Notes: generated from the letters alone by a model not told the origin. Numbered from the stretch's first letter, positions 25,331-38,530 are shown. The stretch: DNA of 64,000 nt from Epiperipatus broadwayi (GCA_028023455.1 JAQFVV010012490.1:866001-930000); one strand, 5' to 3'. A program made the numbers and translations.

Positions 25331-28300
25331 GCAGATGACGTTAAGCTCCTTTCTCCGGATCGTTATACTATATATCAGTACATCTTTAACAATAGTCTTT
25401 ACCAATCCAGTCCTGATTGTGATCATCCTCTTGATATTTGTGACTGTAGATAATGTAAATGAATCCCACTAGATATATGTATGATAGGTCATATGGCAGA
25501 ATCACCATTTTTTATGGCATGGTTTTCTTTTATAAAGCAGGCCACATTGCATTCTATGCAACTTCAACATTTGTCTCTGAATGCAACTGCATAGTTCCAG
25601 GTCTTTTGACCGGTGTGAATTTGGTTGTACTAAATAGTTTTCTGCTAGTTAATGTCATAATTGCTAAAGTTGATGAAGTATTGAAAAATATTTTGAAACA
25701 GTTAATAAGGTACAGTTATCTCAACTTATTCTGAGGGAAACTAATTTAACTAGTGACTTTTTTTATGGAATTAATCTGAAATGCTTTCTTCTCACTTCAG
25801 GATTAGATCACTCATTTTTTAGACCTATTTATATCATATGTCATCACAATATGTTTTTAACATTTAACACAATTAAGTCCATATTAATTTATCGTAATGT
25901 TTTTTATACAACATCTTTATTCAGACTTGATGACCGGATTTAATATATTTTTTACACAACTTGTTTTTGATAAATATTTTCTAAATTCATATAATTATTT
26001 TCATAAATTATTATTAATTTTTTTTTTTAATGCTGGCGAGAAAGAAAAATGAAATAAAAGAAAATTATGACTGAACTATGAAATTTGTTCCTAACTTTCT
26101 CAATTTTATTGCTTTATAATTTTTAATCACATATTCAGATATGTCATTCACTTTACTGCAAGAAAAAGGCAGATTATTTTTAAAACCTATTCCAGAAAAC
26201 AAATCTGAATGGTGACAAAATACAGTACATGTTTGCAACTCAAATTCATTTGCACACAATAGTACTTATCTAGATTAATTAATGGATTGAGCCTTAGCAG
26301 TTTGTCAGTCGTTCGTCGTAGCTGGTTGGTTGAAATTTTTTTTTTTTTTAAATTACATAAAAACTATAAGGATGACGTCAACAGAAATATGGGCATTCGA
26401 TGCATCTTAAAAATCTTTTTTAAATGGCATTTTTAGTTGAAATCAGAAGAAATTTTAATTTTTTATTAATTTTTTTATAAACAGGCGGATTTAGTTTTTT
26501 TCTATTTTGGTCAATTTTCTAGTTTACACGAAGCGGTAAAGGCAGAAAATTTTAATCGGCCTTATTATATAGTAAAAATGGATTAAAAATACACTGGTCA
26601 TTCACATTCAAGGCCTATAATGGGATGATAATCTCAGAATATCTATCATAAGTATATATTTTTAATTTTTTTAATTAATATTTTTAATGTATTTTATTTA
26701 GTTGATGTGTATAATTTATTAATTTGTGTTTATATTGGTGTGTATGTAGTATATAAATTACAAATAATATAATATTAAATTATTTACGCTCTTTATTATA
26801 TAGTATATAAATTATTATTCATATGTACAGTAATTTTGTGTCTTTGATCCAAGTTTGTTAATAATTTATTATTATGTTTATGTGGTGTGTTTGTGTTTAC
26901 TCTTGTATGTTGTATAACAAGTAATGATTTACATATATAGAGTAGTGCAATGTAAATTTTAAAATCTGATAATCAAATGTACAGAAAGGTTACAGGTTGC
27001 AGTTGATAAATCATTCACAAAATTTACTGGGCATAGTACCATGTGAAAATATAAACACTTAAAACTAATAAAGAGAGATTTCAAATGATGTTTGTGTGGT
27101 AGTAGCCATAATGGTTATGTATATACCACATGGAACTGTATGCAGGCAAAGAATCATTCTGATTCTTGCCTATGCCTTGATACTCATACTGTGGAATCAG
27201 TAGTTTTGCTACATCTTGCATCACATTATTTTCAAGTCTATAGCTAACAAATGAACTATATGCAAATAAATTATATCTATGTAGGACAATAAATATAACA
27301 AGATAGTATAACTGGTGTGCATAAAGAATATAAACATCGCTGATGTACACAAAAAAATATAAAATGAAGATGTGAAACTCATTTTATCAGTGATACAGAC
27401 AATACCCTACAATTTCTAGTTTTAGATAGACAAGAAGCCAATTTATATGATGACAAATGCATATCTATCTTCTGGAAATGATTTATTTGTATCTTTTATT
27501 AGGATGAATCTTTTTCTTATAGAGATTTATCAACCTTTGGGGTAGAAGATAAAAATGAAGATTTCTTATGCGAATACTTTTGGAGATTCTGAAGCTATGG
27601 ATTATTTCAGGTAAAAAGTATTATATATGGTTTGAAAGATAATTTTGTAAGGAATACAAAGAAATTATCACTGAAGATGTAATTTAAACTTAGTTAATGA
27701 TGAATTAGAATGAACAAACAATAAAGTAATAATTATGTTGGATGTTGAAATTTCTTTTTTTCTTATTTTTTAAACGGTGATCACTATTTTCTTAGCCTTA
27801 TTGTTTTCCTTAGTTTTTCTAGTTTCTATCAATGTAAACTTTTTGCTCTAACATTATTAAAACTGAAGTTATTGTGAAAATTGTGTCTCATCAATTTTTT
27901 TAAAAATTCAATATGGCCACTCTAGATTTAAGCAGTTTTAATTAATTTCTTTTTTTTTCCTTTTACTGTATACTGGTTATCATTTTCCAATTATAATTTA
28001 ACAAAGTACTTTACTATACAAAACATTTCTTAGTATCATTGTTTTTATAGACCCATTTCCTTTTATTTTTTTAAATGGTGGTAATTTAAGTTACACATAA
28101 TTATACACGCACATACACAAATGCCAATATAAATTTTATTAATCAATGCGTTGATTAAGCTGTCTTTACTAATTTCTTGACTAGGCAGTTTTGTAATACA
28201 ACCACTTCAAACTGCAATCAAATTTATAATGCTACAAAATATCTATAAATGCCATGTTTATTTATATTAGTAATGTTTTTTTATATATATAAATCTAAGA

Positions 28301-28795
28301 ATAGTATACTGACAAAAGATAATGTATTTAAAGAAAATGTATATTAAATAAGTAGTATTTTATCAATAAGTTTTTATTTTATATGTTTATATATAATAAA
28401 AAGAATTATAGTGAATGTTTTCAAAATTTCACCAAATTTTGAAATTATCAAGACTATATGTAGAGAGTAATGATTATGGAGATTGAAAATATATCAAATT
28501 ATAACTTCAGTTATAAATGTTTTATTAGTACTATTTAAGCAAATGTAGTAATTTTAAATATAGAATAAATTAAAAGGCAGTCAAAAAATCTCTTCAATAT
28601 AGAGAAACAGCGAAGACCAGATAGTATTCATTAGACTTGCCAGTTGTCAGTTAGGGAAGATTTAAGTGTGTCTTCATCTTTATTTTATCTTATAGCTTAG
28701 ATTAGTAATATCCATTTATTGACAAATATTTTTATGATTAGCTGGATTGGTTATGTGGCTATTTATTTAAAAGAAAAATTCTAAAACTGGTTGGA
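25331..28795. other. A+T-rich intronic sequence
   Basis: No exon was recognised. The open frames 25459-25734 (+) and 27081-27350 (-) look like random A+T-rich translation. At 26650-26940 short blocks such as AGTATATAAATTA recur imperfectly. Confidence 0.35.
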
Positions 28796-28809
28796 ATTTG
28801 AGAAATTTC

Positions 28810-28895
28810 AAATTTTAACAGACTTGAATTTGAACATACATCATGCGCAAGTCAGGTCGATAGACTACTACTGAACCACAAAGCTATATTTATTC
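28810..28895 (-). mobile_element. tRNA-like SINE head or tRNA pseudogene (minus strand)
   Basis: On the minus strand TGTGGTTCAGTAGTAG (28880-28865) is a good A box/D-arm and GTTCAAATTCAAGTC (28835-28821) a good B box/T-arm region. They start 45 bases apart, as in tRNAs. The acceptor ends no longer pair, so it is not a functional tRNA. Confidence 0.5.
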
Positions 28896-30075
28896 ACAAG
28901 GATGTTTTAAAATTTAATGCAGAGTACTTATTTTTCACATTTCTGGGTCATTATTTAAGTATAGGGATATCTTTCATTTGAACTTGAGCTGAATTTCAAC
29001 TCCAGCTTGAGGTTAAGATGAGCTAGCTTTTATTTTTTCCATAATAAGTAAAAGCTGTTAACATTTATATTTTTTAAAGTATTTATGATTGTTTCATATA
29101 ATTATGGACTTGTTGTTATGAAGTCATCAGAATTAGTAATCTTCATTTAACTCCACAATTATGTAAAAAAAAAAATGTCTATGTGGGAGTTATATAAATG
29201 TGTGCATATATGTATGCAGCTGGATCCTGAACTATCTACTGCTTGATTTAAAAAATTTTTTAACTGAGATGAAATTGCATGAAGATATGAGTTGCTGTGT
29301 TAGATCTTTTAATTAGTAAAGATAATAGTCACTCAAATGAAAATATCAACAAAAGTTATTGAGCAAATAAAATGCAAAGCATGCGCTCTAGTAATCATTA
29401 TCTTATACTGTTGGAGCCAAGGATGTTATTGCCTTAGAGAGATTGACATTTATTTTTGGCTTTATTGGAGTAAAAACTTTCAGCTAAGTGTATTACAATG
29501 ACAGTTGCTATAATATAGACATCACTTTAATAAGTCAGAGAGATGACCAAATATTAGTAAAGGCAGGCCTGAGCTTTGGTTAATCTTTGAAATGAACCCT
29601 GGCATTATACAAAACCAGAAAGCAAAAAAACAGATGAAAATAGATTTAGCATTATAACATGTTTAAAATTGTGATTAATTAATCTAGACTTCAATAATTG
29701 AGTATTTCTTGGTCATAGACAGATACAGATTTAGATGTTATTTTTGTGAGATATACTGATTCACTGCTATTTGTAATGATAGTTTTATCTGGCATATTTT
29801 ACCATCACTTCGCATATACAAGAATTGTCCTCAGCAAACCAAATCAGTAATTATTTGTTTACATTGATATTTATGTAGGTATCTCATAAATAGAACAATG
29901 AGATAAATTTGGTATCCGGTTTTTCATAATTTTAAAATCGTTCATTGAGCAATTTAAGGATATTAATTTGGATTTTAGCAAATGGCTATAATTATGTTTG
30001 AAGGTTAGCTCAGATTCTTGTAGCCAGCTTTTATGATAAATAAAAGAATGTGATATACTTATTAAAATTTTATAT
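28896..30075. other. Intronic sequence, nothing recognised
   Basis: A+T-rich DNA with no gene or bounded repeat visible, leading up to the left target duplication of the Merlin element. Confidence 0.4.
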
Positions 30076-30083
30076 AAATTCAG

Positions 30084-31834
30084 GGTACTGTTCTATTTAC
30101 CGGGGCCAGCCGCTTGATAGCGTTATTGCTATGCAAAAACACAGAAATATAACATTACCGGGCCAGCAACAAAAAAAATTTTTTTTTTTCCTTTAAGAAA
30201 AATAAAAAAACTAATATTGCTATGCAAAAACACAGAAATATAACATTACCGGGCCAGCAACAAAAAAATTTTTTTTTCCCTTTAAGAAAAATAAAAAAAC
30301 TAATATTAAAAAATAAATAAAAATAATATTAAGAAATAAATACTAAATAAATAAATTTCATCAATCTATTTATTGATTGGAAACAATTGTCGTTATAAAA
30401 ACATTCTTTTCAACAATGACATGGGGTGGAAAAATCAACTTGCCAACAACAAGAGTCAATTTATCACAGGGAATAAACCAAAAAAAAAAGCTCTTGGTTG
30501 TTTCCTTTTTTCTGGTGAGACTCATCTCCATTAAGATGATCCGGTGTGAAGACACTGCCACATGAACTTGCACAGGTAGTTGTCCATGGATGGCCAGGCT
30601 GTTTCGCACTGCTTCCTGTTGCACCCCTTGAGTGAGCCCCAAAGACGCTCAATGTGCTGGATGTGGGCACCTTTACTAGGGTCAACAAAGTGGTAGTTCA
30701 CAATCATGTGCTGGAAACCTGCCGCCTCCAGCTCCGAGGTTTTGTTGCCCTTCCAGCAGTCTGAGTAGATGCTCGATCCAGGCTTGTCATTGTCACGTTG
30801 GCCTGCATAAGGGTAGCCGCAAAGCATGAGGGAACGGCTGCAGTGAACCATCTGCCAATCTCCTGGCACAGTCTTTCAAAGATCCACTGCTGAGGAAGCA
30901 TTTTGCGGTGGTGGTTTTTCCTCCGGCTGACAAGCATTTCGTCCACCTCCACTATCAAACCTGGCCCATCAATTTGACGGCAGGGGGGAGGCTAGACTCA
31001 TGGCACAGTTTCCATGGAGCATCGGTTTCATTCACGGCACCTCGGCACATCTCAAGATCACCGAGGGGACGCTTTAGTGTCAGCTCGTTGTGGCTCCAGA
31101 AGTACACAAGCCGTAAGGCTTTCAAGAATGGGATTCTGGAGCTGTCGAACCAGGTTACCTTTTAAAGCGAATACTTTTGCCGACAGGAACGCGACTTGCA
31201 TCTGAACTTTCAGATGTTTTTGGATGTCTCCAGTCTCGTCAATTCATTTCACACACATATCTTGGCATGTAGGAGTATGTTAGACTGCTGTAAAAACACC
31301 ACCATGCCAGCTTCTGTGGACCGCACTTGCCACAATTTGAAACTGTTGTTTTTGCTGTCGGCAATTTTATTTGTGTCGTAAATGTTCTCACACAAACATG
31401 ACTTTTTATGTGACCTGGTCGAAATCCTGCTTGGCCATACCCTTTCTGAATTTTTTGAAGCTTCCACGTTGAGTAGGGAAGTGTGGCGATGGGGTTACAA
31501 TTGTAAGTAGGTAATAAATAGTACATCAGTTGAGTTGTAAGCTAATTACTTTGTCATGCATATTTGAAGAGTTCTGGAAGGCTGAAGTCCAGCCACCCTC
31601 ACTCGATACTGGAGTGAACTTTGAACTATGAGCATTCGGATAAAGTACATAACACAAATCAGGCCATAAGTGGAGTTAGCAGTGGCTGCGTAAACAGCAT
31701 CATTCTGTGCTTTTGCATAGAAATAACACCATCAAGTGGTTGAGCGGCGGCCAGCCGCGTAAATTGCATGTTTCTGTGTTTTTTCATAGAAATAACACCA
31801 TCAAGCGGCCGGCCCCAACTAATAAAACAGTACC
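30084..31834 (-). mobile_element. Merlin DNA transposon
   Basis: Both ends begin GGTACTGTT when read inwards. The inverted repeats continue for roughly 70 bases, sharing GGGGCC(A/G)GCCGCTTGAT and ACACAGAAA. The octamer AAATTCAG lies at both sides (30076-30083 and 31836-31843, with one extra A on the right), consistent with the 8-9 base target duplication of Merlin elements. The interior carries a broken transposase on the minus strand. Near the left end an 88-base segment, beginning ATTGCTATGCAAAAACACAG, is tandemly duplicated (about 30127-30304). The element is more G+C-rich than the intron around it, so it is likely a later arrival. It ends only 148 bases before the next SPTLC2 exon. Confidence 0.9.
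30540..31200 (-). pseudogene. Merlin transposase, frameshifted (ISXO2/IS1595-like DDE)
   Basis: Minus-strand reading gives GLIVEVDEMLVSRRKNHH and then LPQQWIFERLCQEIGRWF from 30958 downwards, the first catalytic Asp region of the ISXO2-like/IS1595 domain. In another frame (from 30869) it gives IYSDCWKG with the second Asp, then NYHFVDPSKGAHIQHIERLW with the third acidic/His-Asn region, and YLCKFMW near the end. The shift between frames falls around 30740-30800, and the part upstream of about 30960 holds further stops. Merlin transposases cut and paste their element in the nucleus. This copy cannot make a whole enzyme as read. The reading frames at 31239-31526 and 31249-31467 may hold its N-terminal zinc-ribbon part but are not recognisable enough to say. 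Confidence 0.85.
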
Positions 31835-31843
31835 AAAATTCAG

Positions 31844-31982
31844 AAAAATTTTTAAAAATAACTCTTAAATTTATCTACATATATATTACGAATATTTGTC
31901 AATGTGATTTATATATTCATCTATATATTAATAAGTATCTATATGATATTATTAGTAATAAAATATATATTTTTTATTTTAG
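31844..31982. promoter_or_regulatory. 3' splice-site region of SPTLC2 intron
   Basis: A T/A-rich tract ending TTTTATTTTAG precedes the exon at 31983. The short distance to the Merlin right end means the branch-point region is at or near the insertion. Confidence 0.6.
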
Positions 31983-32118
31983 GTTGTCAACGTATTCATC
32001 AACTTGCTATGAATACTCGGTATTTTCGTAGGCGATTAGAAGAAATGGGGTTTATTGTTTATGGCAATAATGATTCTCCTGTAGTTCCTCTTTTAATCTA
32101 TCTTCCCGGAAAAATCGC
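31983..32118 (+). CDS. SPTLC2: SPTLC2 exon (serine palmitoyltransferase subunit 2, C-terminal half, part 2)
   Basis: This 136-base exon completes the glycine codon left open by the exon at 1804 and encodes [18 protein letters not shown], then [18 protein letters not shown] and LIYLPGKIA. This is the small-domain region of the AOS-type PLP enzyme fold, where the mature protein continues to the conserved GFPAT segment. It ends after two bases of an alanine codon at GTAAGT (32119). The next exon should begin with one base and then encode the Phe-Gly-Arg region. I looked for it through 64000 and did not see it, so the following intron probably exceeds 31 kb. Codons and length look intact, with no stop or frameshift, so the gene is probably functional. 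Confidence 0.95.
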
Positions 32119-34860
32119 GTAAGTTTAAATAATTTTCAGAATATACATTAATATTTTGTTAGAATTAAATTCATATAGAATAATAACTATCAATTCATTT
32201 TCAAAAAAATAAAAGAACATATAAACATGCTTTCCATTTTAACACATTTTGAACATGTTTACTTTCATAATTTTTGGTAACTAAATGTCAAAATATAAAA
32301 CATTAAGAAATAATTTATGATCATGCACAGCTCTTTCTACAATTTGAATTTTAAAAAAAGCTAATTCTCTTTTTAAATAATATTTATTTATAATTTTTTT
32401 CATTATGATAAAGCATTATTCTTTGCAGATTAATGTTTTCCATTTTAAGCTAATACCAAAAGTAGCTTTTTTTTAAAAAAAAAAAAAGCTTTTTCATAAG
32501 ATCCCATACAATAGGAAATAACATTAAATGGCTTCATCAAAGACATAGTGAGAAGTTCAATATGTAGTGACAATTCTCTTCGATTCTAGAAGTCATAATA
32601 TAAGAATTGAATTAAATCTTTGGATACAAAATGGCAATGACATCAGATCTTTTGGTTTTGAGCTTTGATTTTACTCATATATTATGCCTGATGATTTAAT
32701 TTGTGGTTACATTGTAATTCTTCTAGAGCTGAAGAGAGAGGTCAATGCTCATTAATGCTTTATATGATTTAGTGACATCATAGAGGGTCAGACTCTGGGA
32801 GTGTAAAATCCTCAGGTAGAATCATTTATGATACTTCTCAAGCTTCTTATGAACTTTCAAATGATAAAGGCATTCAATTATTTTTTTACTGATGATTAAT
32901 TAATACAAACGAGAAATTCTTTAATGCTTGCTAGTTTTTTCTATTCTTTTGCCAAAACGTCATAGGTGTTTACAATTAGCATATAACTATGAAGTTTAGT
33001 TGTTGATCTGGTATCAGAACTTTATACAAAAAAATTAGCTTGAGTTCAAACTTAAATCATTTTATAAATTTTAAGCTCATATTTTTGCTTAGAAAAATAA
33101 GAAGAAAGAATACTCATTGGCTAGATACTGTGAGAATTAATAGTTTACCAGATGGCCAGAAGCCAGAAAATATCAATGAAATTTTAGTTTTACTATCATC
33201 TATTATCTATTTATTTTACTTGTGACTTGTATAGTTGAAAAGACATATCATTTTTGTCTGTTTATTGTATATTAAATAATCTGAGCTAAGGAAGTGGATG
33301 ATGCTTATTAGTAAGATTTACTAAAGCAGTAGTTTTTTTGATAGGTTTATTTTATTTTGCATACAAGTTTTTTTTAAAATATAAACACATATTTAATTTC
33401 CAAGTTTCATTAATTATTAGTTAAGAGTTCTTTAAGCTATAAGATCACAAAGTAAACTTAAGAAATAATTTCCAGCTGCAAAGATTTTTTTTTTTTGGTC
33501 ACGTTGAACAAATTACTGTATTAAAATATTAGATCATCCTAATGCAGATAAAAGAATTGGAATACTTTTTTTAAAAAAAAACTGCTTTTGCTTATTATTA
33601 TATGATGAAATTATACAAGGATGTAAAAGTGGGTTTTTTTTTGCTATTATTTTCATTAGAATATAATCTATTCTGGGATTACATACAGTTCAAATTTGGA
33701 ACAAATCAAAGTTTGAAACAATAAACAGTTTTTCAATTTCTTTTTGAAACTTTTTTTTTTATAAAAAAAAAATCATAGAAAAAGAATTATATAACTGATA
33801 AATTTTGTCATTAATTACCAAATTAAAATTACTAAAATGTAAAACAAATGAAACTGCCTTTTGAAAAGATATTTTTATACATTGTTTTCAATGAGATGAT
33901 TTAATTTGCTACTGTTTTTTTAAAATTTTAAAATAAACAATTAAATGGTTCATTGGTTAGGAAGGAGATCATATGATGTTTAAGCATCTGAAATAATAAA
34001 ATTGATCTGATCCAGAAACTTTTAAATTTTCAAGCTTGTCATTCTATTGCTTCACTAGTTGTTTATTTGATATAACATTTAAAAAAAGAAAGAAAATTTA
34101 TTTTAAAAAAGTTGAAGTCTTAGTGTTAGGATAATACAGTATTTTAATATGCCATCTTTTTTTTACCAATAAATACTAAAAAGAATTATATGGCTGATGA
34201 ATTTCAATATTTTTTTAAGAATATATATTTGATTTATCATATATTTATTATTTAAGATGGCAAAATGAGAACTAAGCTTTAGAATACTTTTATTATTTTC
34301 ATTAAAACTTTTTTTGATACCCATCTTTTTAGATGTCACCATTTACTTTTGATGTTTGAAAAACAAAATAGCAATTATATCATTTTAAAATATTTTAATG
34401 TCTTAAAAATGAATATTTTAATTTATAAAAATTCTTGCTTCAAAATAAATAATTTCCAAAATGTCAAAATATGTTTTTGTTTTGTTTTACATTTACTAGA
34501 ATTGTTTTGTTAGTAAATCATAAATCATCTTAGTATGAATAAATCACCAATTAATTTACAAATGATTTTACAAATAACTAGATTAAATGAATACTTGTGC
34601 ATAAAAAGATTTTTATTTAAAAAATTTTATTTTCTTGTTTTTCGGTTTAAAAAAGCATATTTTTTAAAGACATTTTATTATTTAATTAAAATTTTTTTAT
34701 AATTTATATGGTAAGTGTTTTTGTCCAAAATAGTTAAAGTTAATAGACTATAAATTTATATTTAAAATTATTTAAACAGTCTAATATTGTTTTGCTATAT
34801 TTGTTAAAAGTCAGTCTTAAAGTAATCAATAAAGCAAGTCATATATTGTGTGACTTTGTT
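32119..34860. other. Start of the downstream SPTLC2 intron
   Basis: It begins with the donor GTAAGT. The sequence is A+T-rich with many homopolymer runs. TGGTTCATTGGTTAGGAAG near 33946 resembles a tRNA-derived SINE D-arm but has no convincing B box. No exon was recognised. Confidence 0.45.
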
Positions 34861-35740
34861 CTTTAAGATTGTATTACAGAAATGTAATATGGGGAGCATA
34901 CCAATAGCTCTATCAAGCTTTTATTGATAAGCGCCGAAATGAAAACCTATAAAATCTCTGTTTAGAATTCTTCCTATCCTCAGACTGATTGGTTTCAAGC
35001 TTTTGGCTCACATCAGTGAAGAGCTAGAACATTCAGACACTAGATCTAAAATACCAAGTCAAGAGCCAGTACTTATCTAATACGTAACCATTAAGTAGAA
35101 AATCTGAAGTTTTTAGGCATGTAAATGTCCTAAATTCTAGCTATCTAACTTAAATAGCTATATGGGACTGAACCAAATTTAGATCTATCATATTTTAATA
35201 GCCTTAGCCGTATAACATCACCAAAACCTCAAAAGGCAATATTATAATAATAAATAAAGCAAATCATATATCTTGTGATTTTGTTTTTTAAACTAAGGCT
35301 ATTAATGTAGTAATACAAGCTTAAAAAATAAAGTCATGCAATATATGACTTGTTTTATTGATTATTATAATTTTGTCTTTGAGGCTTTGGCGATATTATA
35401 CTGCTAAGGCTATTAATATATGGTAGATCTGAATTTGGTTCAGTTCCATATAGCTATTTAAGTTAGATAGCTGGATTTTAAGACATTTATGTGCCTAAAA
35501 ATGTCAGATTTTCTACTTAATGGTTACATATTAGATAAGTGCTGGCTTTTGAGTTGGTATTTTAGATCTAGTGTCTGAATGTTCTAGCTTTTCACTGACG
35601 TGAGTCAAAAGCTCGAAATTGATCGGTCTGAGGGTGGAAATAATTCTAGATTGAGATTTTATAGGCTTTCTCTTTGGCACTTATCAATAAAAGCTTGTTA
35701 GAGCTATTGGTACACTTCCAATAATATCAATCTTAAAGAT
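34861..35740. repeat. Long fold-back element with about 430-base arms
   Basis: The left arm (34861-35290) runs from CTTTAAGATTG through CCAATAGCTCTATCAAGCTT to AACCTCAAAAGGCAATATT. The right arm (35310-35740) is its reverse complement with scattered mismatches. Part of the arm (CTCAGACTGATTGGTTTC, then CATCAGTGAAGAGC and CACTAGATCT) is recognisably related to the corresponding block of the fold-back family at 10-13 kb. There is no coding capacity. Confidence 0.8.
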
Positions 35741-38530
35741 TTTGTAATTTAACTCTTAAATGAGATTCAAATCAAATCTATGTATATCGTAACCTATCGA
35801 ATATGCCCAAAACACGGACTAAACAAAGATACGCATGTTCATTCCCAAAATCTGCCAACTTTAACCTCCAATGCAGGACAGAGAAACAGCATGAAGCTGA
35901 CTACAAATAAATCTATCAAATGCACTTACTTCAGAGCTCAAATTTCAAGTTCTTTCATATTATAAATCTTATATAATGAATACAATTACTGATAATAATT
36001 ATCTTAATATTAACATTCGGTTTCAATAATGGGTTTGAAACTTCTTCTCCCAGGGTTCATATTATAGATTAGATATCTTAAAATTCTAAATATTAGCATG
36101 TAAAACATTCTTTAAAGCATTTTGAATTTTCTTCCGTTATAAATATTTTATTTATGCAACATGTAAGTATATCTAAGACTATAAACTTATAATAAACAAA
36201 TTTCTTATAATTGCATACAGATGAAGTAATGCAACAGGTAGACAGGGCACATTTTATGCTACCCACAGCTTTACAAAAACACTCTTAAATAAATAGTAAT
36301 TAACAAAGCATATGTCTTGCCACAATACAAGTGAAATGGATAAGTAAATTAAGTAAATAATAATATGTGATCATTGTAATGCCCTCTTTTTAAAACAACA
36401 AATAATAAAACTTTTATTATTATGAGATTTTCTGGTTAATGAATGTAATAGTAGTGGTAATGAAACAGATTTATTCACAATATAAATAAATATTTGAAAT
36501 TTATTACAATATTTTTAAAAAAGATAATTTTAATTTAACAAATTAAGATAATAAAATATTTATACAATATTATAATAATGACCGTTGCATTATTTATTAA
36601 GTTCTCATCCTTATTATCTAATACATTTTCCAACTGTTCTAGACTAAAGACAAAACAAGTATATATGCCTATATTAGGCCACAAGCATGATATTACTATC
36701 TGACAATATTAACTACGTCTTAAAGTCAGTAAAAATATTTGTTCTTAGATTATCAGGATAGCACATTATGCAAATTATAAATACACTATTATGATACTCT
36801 TAATACTTATGAGGGATGAGAAAATAGATATAATCTAAATACTACAATTCAAAAACTACTTTTTAGCTAATGAATGACCTTAAATTAAATATGCCTTAAA
36901 ATGCTTTTAAATACTCGATATCACATGTACGGCAATATAGACAAGTTGGATATTAAACAATATACAGACAGGCACCCATATCTATGTGCAGCAAGAGAAA
37001 AAATATCAATACCAATTGTCAAATGAATAGCTGGCTTCAAACAGCATGTCAATAACGAAATAAGCAAAGCATAAGTATAATAATAGCAGTAATACACGCA
37101 CATACTCTCATATGTACAATAAGACATTTATGAATTTTTTAATTATAACAAAACTACATTTTATAAATTTATATGCTATTTAAATTTCGTGCATTGACCC
37201 TCAGACACTCTGAATGTTCACACATATCCAAATATAAAGGCTGTTCTATCCCAGTACGACAATTCATTATATTATATCAAACATCAATTCAAAGAACTCT
37301 CAATAATTATCAAAATGAAATATTTACCTGGATGTATTTCATTAAAAAAAATTTTTCACATTCTTGTTTCTTACCAATTCCTTGGGCAGAAAATACTATT
37401 ATAAATATTCCTGTAATACCATATGACGTACATTAATATTCACAACAATCATTTTAATGGTATGTTTCATATTAATTTTTAAATTTAAACCTAATAATTA
37501 TAGAAGTAAATAACATATTCATTATTCCAGAAAAAGAAAAGAGATATAGCAAAGAAAATATATTTAGAAAATTATATTTAATAGGTGGCTAATGGCTAAT
37601 ATTAAGGCAAATGAGCGTGTTATTGAAAGAAAGTTAAACAAATTTAATATAAATGATAAATATTTGCTTAAAATAAACAATAGAAATTAGTAGCATAAAA
37701 CAAATAATAAGAAGTTCTGCCTGATAAACAATAAGAAAAATTTACTAATAAGAATTATTTACACAACACAATTGAAGCTAAAAAAGACTAATTAAAAATA
37801 CCAGAGGGGAAAACAGACTGATTAGTATCTGAGAAAATAAGATAGCAATCAAGAATTAAAACTGGAACACTCAAGGGAAATCAGTGAGAGATATAAATAG
37901 CATGTACAGAAAAGTGCAGAGGAGTTTTTTGGGATTTGTGGAGTTACTTGTGTGATCATTATGAATTTTTATTTAACTGTTAGTACTGAGTATTTGGAGC
38001 CAATTAGAGTTAGAATAGCGCTGAAAGAAGACAGTGAGATGTTGTCCAGGAAGCAATGGACGGTTCAGTCACCAAGGGAAGCAATCTCAGAGACTATGCT
38101 TCTGAATGTACCAACAGCCGGTTAGGGACTAAAGCAGATCGCACAGATCTTAGTTTGTTTTTTACACCTAGTGGGCTCTATAGAAGGAAACAGAACAAAC
38201 TGTGAATATATACACTTGTTAAATTTGTAAACAGTCAGATTTGAGCAATAGATTGTGGAATCAGAGTTTGACCCAATAGTAGTGTATGTATATATAGAAG
38301 TTTTTATTTGTTAGTGTGCTGAGTGATTAATATTACTGTTAATAATACTTGGTTGTGAGATTCAGTGCTAAATTCATTTTAGTTACCATTGATAATCCAT
38401 TATTGTAAATTTTGTCATTATTAAATTTTGTTTGTTTTAATTTTCTGTGTGTTGTCCATTTTTTTGGTATCCATATAATATATATATATGTAATATAAAA
38501 ATAAAATGTCCGTTAATTAAAACAAAATTG
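35741..38530. other. Intronic sequence; GC-richer block 37850-38470
   Basis: Mostly A+T-rich without genes. The block 37850-38470 is more mixed, contains TGTATATATAGAAG (TATA-like, near 38288) and ends GTGTTGTCCA. It could be an old LTR or the 5' part of the adjoining Penelope element, but no terminal repeats were found. Confidence 0.3.

Larger units (their letters stand above)
1931..31982 (+). other. SPTLC2: SPTLC2 intron of 30,052 bases
   Basis: The intron starts GTAAAG and ends with TTTTAG. The residues encoded either side (TNDG and CQRIHQLA) are collinear with the conserved protein without gap or extra residues, so the two exons are consecutive. The intron is filled with transposon remnants, described separately. 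Several antisense transposon coding remnants lie in it, which is neutral for splicing but shows how insertions accumulated. Confidence 0.85.

Noticed and set aside
33940-34020. tRNA-like TGGTTCATTGGTTAGGAAG
   Set aside because: No B box at any plausible distance and no pairing arms.
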